In this document: in pieces, positions 26,500-34,468 of the stretch
Numbering within the stretch: the first letter of the stretch is position 1
How the letters are laid out: each line of letters begins with the position of its first letter
Assembly: GCF_009663145.1 (NCBI RefSeq)
Contig: NZ_VKHR01000002.1
Span: 92,264-156,263 of the forward strand
DNA length: 64,000 nt
Reading direction: 5' to 3'
From: Shewanella sp. TC10
Lineage (GTDB): Bacteria > Pseudomonadota > Gammaproteobacteria > Enterobacterales > Shewanellaceae
Notes under the pieces: generated by a model
The model's database searches: none
Seen by the model: only the letters and a program-made list of their open reading frames with translations
Told to the model about the DNA's origin: nothing
Program-made: the position numbers and the translations under genes

Positions 26500-27021
26500 T
26501 TAAAGTTCTAGCTTTGCCCTCAATTCATTTAATGCAGCGACTGAAAAACCTTGGTCATAAAAATAGATGATTTTCCCCTCAGTATTTAGCAATACCACCC
26601 GAGTATTATTCGGGTTTTCATTACCGGTAAAGGCTTGCACTTGTTCGCCATCTTCATAAATGGTTACCACGCCTTTCCATAATGGTTTTGGAATGCCCGC
26701 ACGCATGCCATTATCGATTAAAGTACTGAACATTCTAGGAAACATGCCTTGAATCGTCGGCAACTCATACACCGCAACTTGGGTTTGAGTCATGTCCAAA
26801 CCAATCAGCCAACGGTCAATATCAAATTGTGAGTCTTGCTTGTAGCCAATTAACAACAGGGTCACTTGGCCACTCACATCCTCAGGAAAGCTCATCGTAG
26901 TTTGCGCTAAACTCTCACCAGACACCGACGGAAACACCTGTCCCGTTACCTGCTGATTTGGGTAAGTGGTACTGCATGCACTCAGCAGCAATACCACCAC
27001 TAACATCAATATGGCACGCAT
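26500..27021 (-). CDS. Lipoprotein with probable thioredoxin-like fold
   Basis: A 173-residue lipoprotein: MRAILMLVVVLLLSACSTT with lipobox LSAC (Cys ~16). The mature part has an order of strands and helices suggesting a thioredoxin-like fold (VTLLLIGYKQDSQFDIDRWL, VAVYELPTI, RVVLLNTEGKIIYFYDQGFS). It lacks a CxxC, so it is not a disulfide enzyme of the usual type. It loosely recalls ATP10-type proteins (PLWKGVVTIYED). The family call is tentative and function unknown. Confidence 0.6.
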   Translation of the reverse strand: MRAILMLVVVLLLSACSTTYPNQQVTGQVFPSVSGESLAQTTMSFPEDVSGQVTLLLIGYKQDSQFDIDRWLIGLDMTQTQVAVYELPTIQGMFPRMFSTLIDNGMRAGIPKPLWKGVVTIYEDGEQVQAFTGNENPNNTRVVLLNTEGKIIYFYDQGFSVAALNELRAKLEL

Positions 27022-27166
27022 TTTAAAATCCTTTAATTATTTCATTCATTAAATCAATAATTAACCATACGTAACGGGAGATAATAAAGATTGAAATCTT
27101 AAGATTATTTTTAAATGCGTTTTATAAATAGCATGCTGATGAATGGTAAAGCCATAACCAACAGCG

Positions 27167-27625
27167 CTACTCTTCTGCTGCGATTTGAGGTTCAAGCTTA
27201 TTCAGCTCAGCATCAAATATATTGGTTAATAGCACTTCACCCTGTTGATTGACCCTGAACTCACCATATTTTGCAGCTTCATAGACACTGGCGTGACCTT
27301 CTTGAAAGAAAAACGCATTGACCGCAAATTTAATCCTGCCGTCTCTGACTCGATACTGTAAGCGCATTTCATCTGCTGCTAGCTCCTGCCCATCATATAA
27401 GGCTTTATAAGTCGCGATATTGCGTGAATCGAAACTCACCACCACGTAGCCGTCACGATTAAGCAGTTTGATGGGCAAAGCCAACAACGCGGTGAAAGTG
27501 AAGCCACCGTGCCGATTTCTGTAACAAATGGCGCGGCCATAAGTCAGCGGGTAATAGTCAACGGGTAAAAATGCAATAAACACCGAAAACATCATGGTCA
27601 TCGACATTGCCACCCTATCAGCCAC
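27167..27625 (-). CDS. GDYXXLXY-like membrane-anchored protein, short N-terminus
   Basis: About 152 residues. After a hydrophobic N-terminal segment (MTMMFSVFIAFLP) comes VDYYPLTY, matching the GDYxxLxY family signature except for the first Gly. It is followed at the expected place by DGYVVVSFD and by FAVNAFFFQEGHASVYEAAKYGEFRVNQQGEVLL-like wording typical of that family. Family members usually have a longer leader before the signature, so this copy looks shortened. GTG 27625 has GGAG five bases upstream; ATG 27607 is an alternative. Its function and usual DUF4401/DUF2157 partner are not evident here. Confidence 0.5.
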   Translation of the reverse strand: MADRVAMSMTMMFSVFIAFLPVDYYPLTYGRAICYRNRHGGFTFTALLALPIKLLNRDGYVVVSFDSRNIATYKALYDGQELAADEMRLQYRVRDGRIKFAVNAFFFQEGHASVYEAAKYGEFRVNQQGEVLLTNIFDAELNKLEPQIAAEE

Positions 27626-27781
27626 AATCACTCCAGTATTATCTATTTATAACGTACCTATCGAGTCCATAAATTCGCTAAAGCTAATGTATTGATTGAT
27701 ATTTATTCAGCTAACGCTTTGGTATCAAAATGATACAAAGATCATAAAAACGAACAAATTATTGCCAATTTGTTTGTCTTA

Positions 27782-27810
27782 CCAAATACATTTGGCTATT
27801 TTGCCAAATG
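27782..27810. promoter_or_regulatory. Overlapping inverted repeats, probable ArsR operator
   Basis: CCAAAT-AC-ATTTGG (27782-27795) overlaps CATTTGGC-tatttt-GCCAAATG (27789-27810). Together they give three half-sites ~60 bp upstream of the arsR start. ArsR-family repressors bind imperfect palindromes at this position, so autoregulation of the operon is likely. Confidence 0.65.
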
Positions 27811-27868
27811 ACAAAATAACTTTTACAAGATCAAATTTTTTCATTAGTCGATCTTGAAGGACATTGAA

Positions 27869-28192
27869 ATGACAGAACAAGAACAGTTAAGACTTGATGC
27901 CCGCTCTGGTGTTCTCAAAGCGTTAGCTCACCCTACTCGTTTATGGATTTTAGAGCAGCTACAACAGCAAGAACGTTGTGTTTGCGACTTAACCGATGGG
28001 GTTAATGCCGATATTTCTACCGTATCAAAACACCTATCTGTTCTAAAGCAAGCAGGGATAATCAGTAGTCGACGAGAAGGCAAAAATATCATTTACCGCC
28101 TCGAAACTCCCTGCCTGCTGAAAATGTTTGACTGTGTAGAAACTGTCATTGAAAAAAACGCTAAAAAACAAGCTGCGCTGCTAAAAGCTTAA
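27869..28192 (+). CDS. arsR: ArsR/SmtB-family metalloid-responsive repressor
   Basis: A 107-residue winged-helix repressor. ATG 27869 has AAGGA eight bases upstream; an in-frame TTG further up does not. The fold reads LKALAHPTRLWILEQL, then the ERCVCDL metal-binding helix (Cys 37 and Cys 39) and the recognition helix DISTVSKHLSVLKQAGIISSRREGKNIIYRL. The CxC resembles the ELCVCDL site of ArsR proteins that release DNA on binding trivalent arsenic or antimony. It heads the arsEFG-permease operon and sits behind a palindromic operator. The exact inducer, inorganic or organic As(III), is not readable. Confidence 0.88.
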   Translation: MTEQEQLRLDARSGVLKALAHPTRLWILEQLQQQERCVCDLTDGVNADISTVSKHLSVLKQAGIISSRREGKNIIYRLETPCLLKMFDCVETVIEKNAKKQAALLKA

Positions 28193-28317
28193 CGCACCAG
28201 TTCAGTAACAATCAGCGCAGTAAACAATCAGCTCAACAAACCATGATTAATACTCCGGTTAATTAACTCAATTCGGTGATTAACCTGTTCCTAAGATAAG
28301 CAGTAGAGGAATTAAAG

Positions 28318-28557
28318 ATGAAAATTGAAATACTAGGAAGTGGCTGTAAAAAATGTACCAACTTAGCCAATGAAGTCACCGCAATTGCATCGCGTTTAGG
28401 TGTTGATGCTGAAGTAGAGAAAGTTACCGACATGGCCATCATTTTAGATTATGGGGTGATGTCTACCCCTGCCATTGTGATTAATGGAAAAGTAATGACT
28501 GCTGGCACAGTGCCTTCAACGACTGAAATCGAACAACTCCTCACTCAAGCCAATTAG
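28318..28557 (+). CDS. arsE: Small thioredoxin-like protein, ArsE-type
   Basis: A 79-residue thioredoxin-fold protein of the TM0996/MTH895 type (MKIEILGSGCKKCTNL, redox pair Cys 10 and Cys 13, then a cis-Pro loop STPAIVINGKV). Cytoplasmic. AGAGGAA lies eight bases before the ATG. Such proteins sit next to permeases of the COG0701 type and form the first gene of the described Shewanella arsEFG cluster for aromatic arsenicals. A direct role in thiol transfer or nitro-reduction with ArsF is inferred from the family, not shown here. Confidence 0.78.
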   Translation: MKIEILGSGCKKCTNLANEVTAIASRLGVDAEVEKVTDMAIILDYGVMSTPAIVINGKVMTAGTVPSTTEIEQLLTQAN

Positions 28558-28586
28558 CTATTCAGTTGCATTTAATAGGATAAGTC

Positions 28587-29102
28587 ATGAATATTCGCAC
28601 CACATTCTCCAAATGGTTTCTACCACTCGCCGTTTTTTGTAGCTTTGCAGTTATGCAAATTCAACTACAAGCTCAAGCAACTGATCTCGCCATCGCACCA
28701 CCCGCTGTCGAAATGGCAGATCAGCAAGTACTTAAAGTTTACTACTTCCACGGTAATGTCCGCTGCACTTCATGTGAACTCATCGAAAAATATACCACCC
28801 AAGCAATCAATACGGGCTTTGCAGATCAAATTGCACAAGGTGATGTTGAACTGACCACAGTAAACCTTGAAGCCAGAGGAAACAGCCACTTCATTGAAGA
28901 CTTTCAACTAATCACTCGCTCAGTCGTTATCGCTATCGAGGAACATGGCGAAACAATGCAATATCGCCGCTTAGATCGCGTTTGGGAGTTAGTGACCGAC
29001 AAGCAAGACTTTCAAAACTACTTATATCAACAAATTGGTGAACTAACCGACACTCGCCAAACAAGCCGTGATAACACCAACGGATCATTACCCCATGGTT
29101 GA
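28587..29102 (+). CDS. arsF: ArsF-like exported thiol protein
   Basis: A 171-residue exported protein: signal or anchor helix (WFLPLAVFCSFAVM, to ~32), then a thioredoxin-like domain with VYYFHGNVRCTSCELIEKYT (Cys 60, Cys 63). The rest (VELTTVNLEARGNSHFIEDFQLITRSVVIAIEE, RRLDRVWELV) matches the family annotated as nitrophenyl compound nitroreductase subunit ArsF. Family knowledge links it to reduction of nitroaromatic arsenicals such as roxarsone; that biochemistry is not visible in the sequence itself. The stop codon overlaps the arsG start by eight bases, implying translational coupling. Confidence 0.78.
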   Translation: MNIRTTFSKWFLPLAVFCSFAVMQIQLQAQATDLAIAPPAVEMADQQVLKVYYFHGNVRCTSCELIEKYTTQAINTGFADQIAQGDVELTTVNLEARGNSHFIEDFQLITRSVVIAIEEHGETMQYRRLDRVWELVTDKQDFQNYLYQQIGELTDTRQTSRDNTNGSLPHG

Positions 29103-29787
29103 GTGGATGTTGGTATTAAGCAGTGCACTGTGGTTTGGGGTGTTAACCTCCATTTCACCGTGCCCACTGGCCACCAATATTGCTGCAGTCTCTTTTCTTA
29201 GTAAGCAAGTGGAAAAGCCAACACAGTCAATGTTAATGGGCGCATCCTACAGTGCTGGGCGAATGTTAAGTTACATAGTTTTAGCGGCATTGCTGCTACA
29301 CAGTGCGATGTCTGCGCCGCAGATATCAAACTTTTTGCAGACCCAAATGAACATGGTATTAGGTCCGGTATTGTTATTTGTAGGGGCTTGTTTACTTGGC
29401 TGGGTAAGCCTACCCACATCTAACTGGTCGATATCAAATCAATTGCAGCAGCGCTTAGCAAAACGTGGGCAGATCGGGGCATTTAGCTTAGGCGGTATTT
29501 TTGCACTGTCATTTTGCCCAACCTCTGCTGCACTATTTTTTGCTTCTCTATTACCTTTGGCCATGGCGCAGCAATCTAGTTTTTGGCTTCCTGCCGCCTA
29601 TGGAATAGGGACTGCTTTACCAGTGCTTATTATTGCGCTCTTGCTACAACTGGGCACAGTAAAAGTCGCGTCGCTATTTCAACAAATGACCGTAATCGAA
29701 AAAGTCTCTCGACGTTTATCTGGGGCTATTTTCATCGCTGCAGGGTGTTATTACTGCTGGTATTACTTAATTCCGTTAATGAGGTAG
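29095..29787 (+). CDS. arsG: ArsG-like permease (CcdA/DsbD fold), aminoaryl-arsenical efflux
   Basis: A 230-residue inner-membrane protein with six helices of the CcdA/DsbD-beta type. Cys pairs lie in helix positions: SISPCPLATNIAAVSF in helix 1 and ALSFCPTSAALFF in helix 4, the CP motifs that shuttle electrons or thiols in this fold. The family is known as the ArsG aromatic aminobenzylarsenical efflux permease. ATG 29095 was chosen because it overlaps the arsF stop; an upstream in-frame GTG at 29068 lies inside arsF. Only three bases separate it from the next permease gene. Confidence 0.78.
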   Translation: MVEWMLVLSSALWFGVLTSISPCPLATNIAAVSFLSKQVEKPTQSMLMGASYSAGRMLSYIVLAALLLHSAMSAPQISNFLQTQMNMVLGPVLLFVGACLLGWVSLPTSNWSISNQLQQRLAKRGQIGAFSLGGIFALSFCPTSAALFFASLLPLAMAQQSSFWLPAAYGIGTALPVLIIALLLQLGTVKVASLFQQMTVIEKVSRRLSGAIFIAAGCYYCWYYLIPLMR

Positions 29788-29790
29788 CCA

Positions 29791-30795
29791 ATGTTTGCTT
29801 GGTTCTCAGTATTTGCCGATTGGCTTGTATACGACATTTTAGCGTTATCAAATCAAACTCAGCTTGGTCAAGCCGTTCACTTTTTTGTGGAAGACACCAC
29901 CAAGATATTTGCTTTACTTGTAGTGATGATTTACGCCATTGGTTGGCTTAGAGCATCCCTTGATGTTGAGCGAGTAAGGGGTTACTTATCGGGTAAACCT
30001 AAGGTAGTGGGTTATGGTCTTGGCGCTGGGTTTGGCGCAATTACGCCGTTTTGCTCTTGTTCGAGTATCCCAGTGTTTTTGGGCTTTACTTCGGCTGGGA
30101 TCCCGATTGGGATCACCATGGCGTTTTTACTGACATCACCACTGATCAATGAAGTCGCCATCCTATTATTGTTCAGTTTATTGGGACTCAAAGTCACCTT
30201 AATTTATGCCTTTACTGGTATCGCCATTGGTATCTTAGGCGGTGCATTACTCGATTTATTAAAAGCTGAACGTTGGCTGCAACCCTTAGCAGCAAAAGCC
30301 TATGCCATGGGTCAGGCCTCAGCTGAGCAAAAAACTGCATCTGACACTGCATCTGAAACAGACGAGCCTCCTGCAAAGGTCACTTGGCAACAACGCCATC
30401 AATTTGCCAAATCTGAAACGGGTGAAATTTTTGGCCGAGTGTGGAAATGGGTCATTATTGGCGTAGGTTTAGGGGCTGCTTTACACGGATTTGTTCCAGC
30501 AGGTTGGTTAGAGGCTAATTTAGGCGACGGTCAATGGTGGTCAGTACCAGCCGCTGTCATCATGGGCATTCCACTTTATGCCAATGCAACTGGAGTGATC
30601 CCTGTGCTTGAAAGCTTACTCATTCAAGGGGTACCTTTAGGCACTACACTGGCATTTTGCATGAGCACCGTTGCTGCCAGTTTCCCTGAATTTATTATGC
30701 TTAAACAAGTAATGCAGTGGCGACTTCTGGCACTTATTTTCAGTCTTTTATTGGTGTCATTTACCATTATGGGCTGGGTGCTGAATTTAGTTTAA
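29791..30795 (+). CDS. COG0701/ArsP-like organoarsenical efflux permease
   Basis: A 334-residue inner-membrane permease with about eight helices. The family signature AITPFCSCSSIPVFLGFTSAGIPIG is present (Cys 88, Cys 90), and a second related motif MGIPLYANATGVIPV appears in the C-terminal half, as in DUF318/ArsP proteins. ArsP of this family exports trivalent organoarsenicals. A charged cytoplasmic loop (~170-195) separates the halves. It is the last gene of the ars operon, three bases after arsG, and its stop lies five bases before a MITE. ArsP identity is likely from context; other COG0701 permeases have unknown substrates. Confidence 0.72.
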   Translation: MFAWFSVFADWLVYDILALSNQTQLGQAVHFFVEDTTKIFALLVVMIYAIGWLRASLDVERVRGYLSGKPKVVGYGLGAGFGAITPFCSCSSIPVFLGFTSAGIPIGITMAFLLTSPLINEVAILLLFSLLGLKVTLIYAFTGIAIGILGGALLDLLKAERWLQPLAAKAYAMGQASAEQKTASDTASETDEPPAKVTWQQRHQFAKSETGEIFGRVWKWVIIGVGLGAALHGFVPAGWLEANLGDGQWWSVPAAVIMGIPLYANATGVIPVLESLLIQGVPLGTTLAFCMSTVAASFPEFIMLKQVMQWRLLALIFSLLLVSFTIMGWVLNLV

Positions 30796-30800
30796 CGCTA

Positions 30801-31063
30801 GGGCCTGTTGATCTTTGCTGGTTAAGTTTTGTTCGAAATAAAAGCGTTTTAATCGAGGCGAATGAATTGATGCCTAGTGATCTAAGCAAAGTTCATTCAA
30901 CAAAGAGTAAAACGCTTTTAGTCGACCCCTTCGGGCAGCGTTTGTTGGTCATTTTTACTGTGTTATCAACTTTTTATGTAGAATAATTACACCACAAAGT
31001 CTCTGCCTTGTACAAATGACCAACAATTCGCTGCAAAAACAACCTCGAAAGATCAACAGGCCC
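30801..31063. mobile_element. 263-bp MITE, copy 1
   Basis: A non-autonomous element bounded by GGGCCTGTTGATCTTT and its reverse complement and flanked by TA on both sides (30799-30800, 31064-31065). An internal inverted pair (TAAAAGCGTTTTA-type arms) can fold into a second hairpin. A second copy of identical length lies at 56198-56460 with about eight differences by eye. It has no transposase, so mobilisation must come from elsewhere. TA target duplication is typical of IS630/Tc1-like enzymes. Confidence 0.9.
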
Positions 31064-31158
31064 TAGAATTTTGGCCTAGATATTTTTCATTCACCCTCTT
31101 TGAGGTTAAATGGTAATATAAGCTTAATATTTGACTCAATTGAAATGAAGGTAACGCA

Positions 31159-31410
31159 ATGAACCCTATTATTGCTCTATTAAAAGAACACAGTGTCAGT
31201 GAAGATAAAATCAGTGAAGTGTTCCAAGCATTAACGCAAAACCCTATGATGGCGATGAACATCATCGGTCAATTGGGTATCCCTGCAGAAAAACTGCAGC
31301 AGTTAATGGCAATGGTAATGCAAAATCCAGGGCTTATTAAAGAAGCTGTATTGGAATTAGGTTTAGACTTCTCAAAAGTTGAAGCGGCTAAAGCGCAAAT
31401 GCAGCCTTAA
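31159..31410 (+). CDS. DUF2999 family protein
   Basis: An 83-residue helical cytoplasmic protein (MNPIIALLKEHSVSEDKISEVFQAL.., repeated QNPMMAMNIIGQLGIP and MQNPGLIKEAVLELGLD). It matches the DUF2999 family of Shewanella and Vibrio, of unknown function. The two internal NP-containing helices look like a duplicated motif. AAGGTAA lies ahead of the ATG, and it has its own terminator. Confidence 0.8.
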   Translation: MNPIIALLKEHSVSEDKISEVFQALTQNPMMAMNIIGQLGIPAEKLQQLMAMVMQNPGLIKEAVLELGLDFSKVEAAKAQMQP

Positions 31411-31452
31411 TCAACTTCTCGCTCTTTTGAGTAAGTACTCTGCAAGACCTTT

Positions 31453-31481
31453 AAAACGGCCAATCTATGATTGGCCGTTTT
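31453..31481. terminator. Terminator after DUF2999 gene
   Basis: AAAACGGCCAAT (31453-31464) pairs with ATTGGCCGTTTT (31470-31481). The same stem recurs at 34423-34453 after the alginate lyase gene. Confidence 0.88.
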
Positions 31482-31617
31482 AGTATTGTTTTTTCAGCTG
31501 CTTTCGATATTGGCTCGGGGTGATATTTTTACATCGTTTAAAGCTATGACTGAAATTAGCCCCATCACTAAAGCCTAACTGCAAAGCTATTTCTTCAAGC
31601 GGTATGGGTTTCAATAC
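31480..31617 (-). pseudogene. AraC-family regulator remnant (C-terminal helix-turn-helix)
   Basis: Read on the minus strand this encodes PIPLEEIALQLGFSDGANF, then SHSFKRCKNITPSQYRKQLK and a stop. That is the second helix-turn-helix of an AraC/XylS regulator (the hallmark GFSDxxxFxxxFKR..G/T-xxPSQYR). An in-frame stop lies directly upstream and no start or effector domain remains, so only ~45 codons survive. It probably regulated the decayed SDR and esterase genes that follow, as such trios are common. Confidence 0.8.
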
Positions 31618-31684
31618 TTACCAAGCTGCCTTATTTAAAAAATAATCACACTAGCACCATTATTTAAAACAAAACCACACTAGC

Positions 31685-32061
31685 ACCATTATCAATATGT
31701 CATCTGCAAGCAGTGATTATGTTGTGCCTGAGTTAGCAAGCTACTCCGCCAGTAAATTTGCAGTAAAAGGGCTCAGTGAAGCACTTGAGCTGGAACTTGC
31801 TCAATTTGGAGTTCGGGTATGCGAGGTGCTGCCGCCATTTATCGCTACTAAAATGCTTAATACACAACAAAAACCGCTACAGTGATGACAAAACAAGGTC
31901 GGCATTTAACCGCTGAAGAAGTGATTACTGTGATTCAAAAGCAAGTTAATCAACCTAGAACCCATAGAACAGTCGGGTGGCTTTATAGTATGTTACATTG
32001 CTTAAGTAGTGTTTCACCTCCTGTTATCAACCGCTTGTTTATGAAGGTGTTAAGTCGTTAA
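31685..32061 (+). pseudogene. Short-chain dehydrogenase (SDR) remnant, truncated and frameshifted
   Basis: The piece starts within TIINMSSASSDY and contains the SDR active-site segment ASYSASKFAVKGLSEALELEL and RVCEVLPPFIATKM. It then stops at 31883-31885. The rest of the C-terminus continues in another frame (TKQGRHLTAEEVITVIQKQ to VLSR, stop at 32061). The N-terminal Rossmann half with GxxxGxG is missing. Just upstream, an imperfect 28-29-bp tandem duplication (31631-31659, 31660-31687) marks the break. Confidence 0.8.
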
Positions 32062-32098
32062 TTGGTTCAAACTGAAATTTATAAAAAGGAATGAATAA

Positions 32099-33118
32099 AT
32101 GAGTCAAAGCGCCGCATCGATAAGATTACAAGCGCCAAAGTTAGAAGCTAAACAACGCATGGCAGCCAAACTGCTGACCTTAGCGCCATTACATAAATTG
32201 CCTCCCAAAATATTTAGACATGTTTATAGCACAATGGACACATTATTGGGTTTAAGTAAGATTGAAATGGCGAAGGTTGTCGATTCAAGTATCCCTGTGA
32301 CCACACATACTGACAAAGCGAGCTCAATCAAAATTCGTGCATATTATCCTGTTTTCGAGCAAAAAAATGGCGCTGACTTAGCTATCACTGCGCAAAAAAC
32401 ACTGGTGTACTTTCATGGTGGAGGCTGTGTGATTGGTAGCTTAAATACCCATGATCGTTTTTGTCGTTACTTAGCTAAACATGGCAACATGAATGTTATT
32501 GCTATCGATTATCGCTTAGCACCTGAGTATAAATTCCCTACCCCCATTTGTGATGCCATTGACGCATGGAACTATATTAACGACCACCATCAAGAGTTAC
32601 ATATTCAAGCTGAACATATTGGAGTCGGTGGTGATAGCGCAGGAGCATACCTTGCTTGTATTATCGGCTTAAAGCAGCTGCAATCAGCGTTACCCTCTAT
32701 TGCTATAGCAAAACCTGCATTCCAGTTTTTAATCTATCCGATGCTTGATTTACAAGGCTTAACTGAGTCCTATCGTAGCTTCAATAAACAACTGCTACTC
32801 ACTCGAACCTTAGTGGATTATTTTAGAGGACATTACCTCAACTCATTGAATGAAACCCCACTCCCTTTAGCTAGCCCTTTGTTAACAGATGACATTAGTG
32901 ACTCACCAAATACCTATATTTTAACCTTAGGTTACGATCCTTTAAGAGATGATGGGATTGCATACGCAAACCGTCTCAAAAAAATGGGTATTAGCACTCA
33001 TCATCAGCATTTTGACGACTGTATGCATGGTTTTATCTCCATCACTAAAACCAGTGCCCGTGCTATGCAAGCCACCCATGAGATTGCCATGGCTTTGAAT
33101 AGATTCAACTCGCTATAG
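32099..33118 (+). CDS. HSL-family alpha/beta-hydrolase (esterase/lipase)
   Basis: A 339-residue cytoplasmic esterase of the hormone-sensitive-lipase group. The oxyanion motif HGGGCVIGSL is near residue 117 and the nucleophile is in VGGDSAGAYLA (GDSAG). The acid is likely in TLGYDPLRDDG and the base in MHGF near the end. It acts on short-chain acyl esters; the natural substrate is unknown. GGAATG lies ahead of ATG 32099. It sits directly behind the decayed SDR gene, so it may be the intact survivor of a former operon. Confidence 0.88.
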   Translation: MSQSAASIRLQAPKLEAKQRMAAKLLTLAPLHKLPPKIFRHVYSTMDTLLGLSKIEMAKVVDSSIPVTTHTDKASSIKIRAYYPVFEQKNGADLAITAQKTLVYFHGGGCVIGSLNTHDRFCRYLAKHGNMNVIAIDYRLAPEYKFPTPICDAIDAWNYINDHHQELHIQAEHIGVGGDSAGAYLACIIGLKQLQSALPSIAIAKPAFQFLIYPMLDLQGLTESYRSFNKQLLLTRTLVDYFRGHYLNSLNETPLPLASPLLTDDISDSPNTYILTLGYDPLRDDGIAYANRLKKMGISTHHQHFDDCMHGFISITKTSARAMQATHEIAMALNRFNSL

Positions 33119-33193
33119 TTACTGAGTAGATAGGGAAGTGGCTAAATGGGTGAGTGATTAGGTGAGTAAGTAAGTGAATGAGTGCATTTGATT

Positions 33194-33279
33194 CGAGTTG
33201 GACTGTATTTCAATAATATTCTGCTCAATTGATCAAATCATCCAACTCGATCACACTATTGTCATACAATAATATTGTA
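33194..33279. promoter_or_regulatory. Two inverted repeats upstream of the alginate lyase
   Basis: CGAGTTGGA (33194-33202) and TCCAACTCG (33241-33249) form a widely spaced inverted repeat. TACAATA-A-TATTGTA (33265-33279) is a perfect seven-base-arm palindrome 64 bp before the lyase start codon. The second is well placed for an operator. A low-complexity GTGAGTGA-like stretch precedes them at about 33148-33185. Confidence 0.5.
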
Positions 33280-33342
33280 GTATTTTGAACTAGGTAGTAT
33301 CTTGAGGTAGGTACTAATGACATGCTCCATAAGGAAAGCTCA

Positions 33343-34383
33343 ATGAAGACACTCCAACTTAGTTTATTGACAGCTACCATCATTGCCAGCTCTGCAGCTG
33401 CGGCAGCTCAAACTGATATCACAAGCAAATTTAGCCTAGATCCTACCAAAGCACCTGCACAAAATTTTGATTTAACTAACTGGAAAATCACCCTTCCAGA
33501 GTTAACTGAAAGCGGAAAGCGTAAAGGTAAGGCGCTAGAAATTGATAAATATCAGTTAGGTAACACTAAAACTCCTTATGAGCACCCAAAGTGGTTTTAC
33601 ACTAACAAAGAAACTGGCGCATTGGTTTTCGTCGCTCCTAATGAAGCACCAACTACCCCAAACAGTAAAAATACTCGTAGTGAATTACGTGCAATGTTGG
33701 CCGACCATTATGGCGAGCCAAAAAACAATTTCGTTGTTGCCTCTCACCCAGATGCGAAAGAATATGGTGCTATTGGAGGCCAGTTAAAAGCGACGCTTAC
33801 CGTTGACCAAGTCAGTACCAGTGGGAATGATAAAAAGAATGGCGCTTTTGCAGTGGTTATCGGTCAAATTCATGGTTCTGATAATGAGCCATTAAAAATC
33901 TCATACCGTAAACTACCTGGCCACGAATTTGGTTCTTTATCATGGAACTATGAGTTAAACCCAGTACCAGAACTTCAAGACGCAAAGGATGAGAATGGCA
34001 AGAAACTACGTCAAGATATCCGTCACAATGTATTTGGCCAATACAACCTTCGTGAAGGTGCACCTGAGCCCACAGATGGCATTAAACTTGGTGAAGTGTT
34101 TGCTTACCAAGTCGATGTAAAAGATGACACGATGCACTTAAGTTTCACTAAAAATCCTGGTGCTGAAAATGAGGAAGTGAAAGTGTTTAGCGTTGACCTT
34201 GCCAAAGGAAATTACCAAGGGCATGAAGTAGACCAAGGCTACGGTAAAGACTGGATGTATTTCAAGGCCGGGGCTTATAACCAATGTAATACCAAGAAAG
34301 ACAGCTCTGATTGTCAGTGGCGCGGGATGGAAGCAGGCGATTACACCCAAGCCACCTTCTATCAATTGGAATTAAATCAATAA
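33343..34383 (+). CDS. Polysaccharide lyase family 7 (alginate lyase)
   Basis: A 346-residue secreted lyase that should cleave alginate or a related uronic acid polymer by beta-elimination. ATG 33343 has AAGGAAAG eight bases ahead and begins a signal peptide (MKTLQLSLLTATIIASSAAAAA). The PL7 motifs are RSELRAM (RxELR), GQIHG (the catalytic QIH) and YFKAGAYNQC (YFKAGxYNQ), with the NWKITLP entry near residue 45. The C-terminal Cys pair (QCNTKKDSSDCQW) may form a disulfide. No other polysaccharide-use genes are adjacent, so this is a lone lyase. Confidence 0.92.
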   Translation: MKTLQLSLLTATIIASSAAAAAQTDITSKFSLDPTKAPAQNFDLTNWKITLPELTESGKRKGKALEIDKYQLGNTKTPYEHPKWFYTNKETGALVFVAPNEAPTTPNSKNTRSELRAMLADHYGEPKNNFVVASHPDAKEYGAIGGQLKATLTVDQVSTSGNDKKNGAFAVVIGQIHGSDNEPLKISYRKLPGHEFGSLSWNYELNPVPELQDAKDENGKKLRQDIRHNVFGQYNLREGAPEPTDGIKLGEVFAYQVDVKDDTMHLSFTKNPGAENEEVKVFSVDLAKGNYQGHEVDQGYGKDWMYFKAGAYNQCNTKKDSSDCQWRGMEAGDYTQATFYQLELNQ

Positions 34384-34422
34384 TCGAGCCTGATTAAGAG
34401 TTTAACTTCCAAAAAACATCAT

Positions 34423-34453
34423 AAAAACGGCCAATCAATGATTGGCCGTTTTT
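34423..34453. terminator. Terminator between alginate lyase and MFS genes
   Basis: AAAAACGGCCAAT (34423-34435) pairs with ATTGGCCGTTTTT (34441-34453). It can act on both strands and nearly duplicates the stem at 31453-31481. Confidence 0.9.
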
Positions 34454-34468
34454 ATATCTCACATTACT

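Noticed and set aside
30717..30986. Coding frame across the end of the permease gene and MITE
   Set aside because: It reads through the non-coding MITE in a frame not shared with the second copy; a chance frame.
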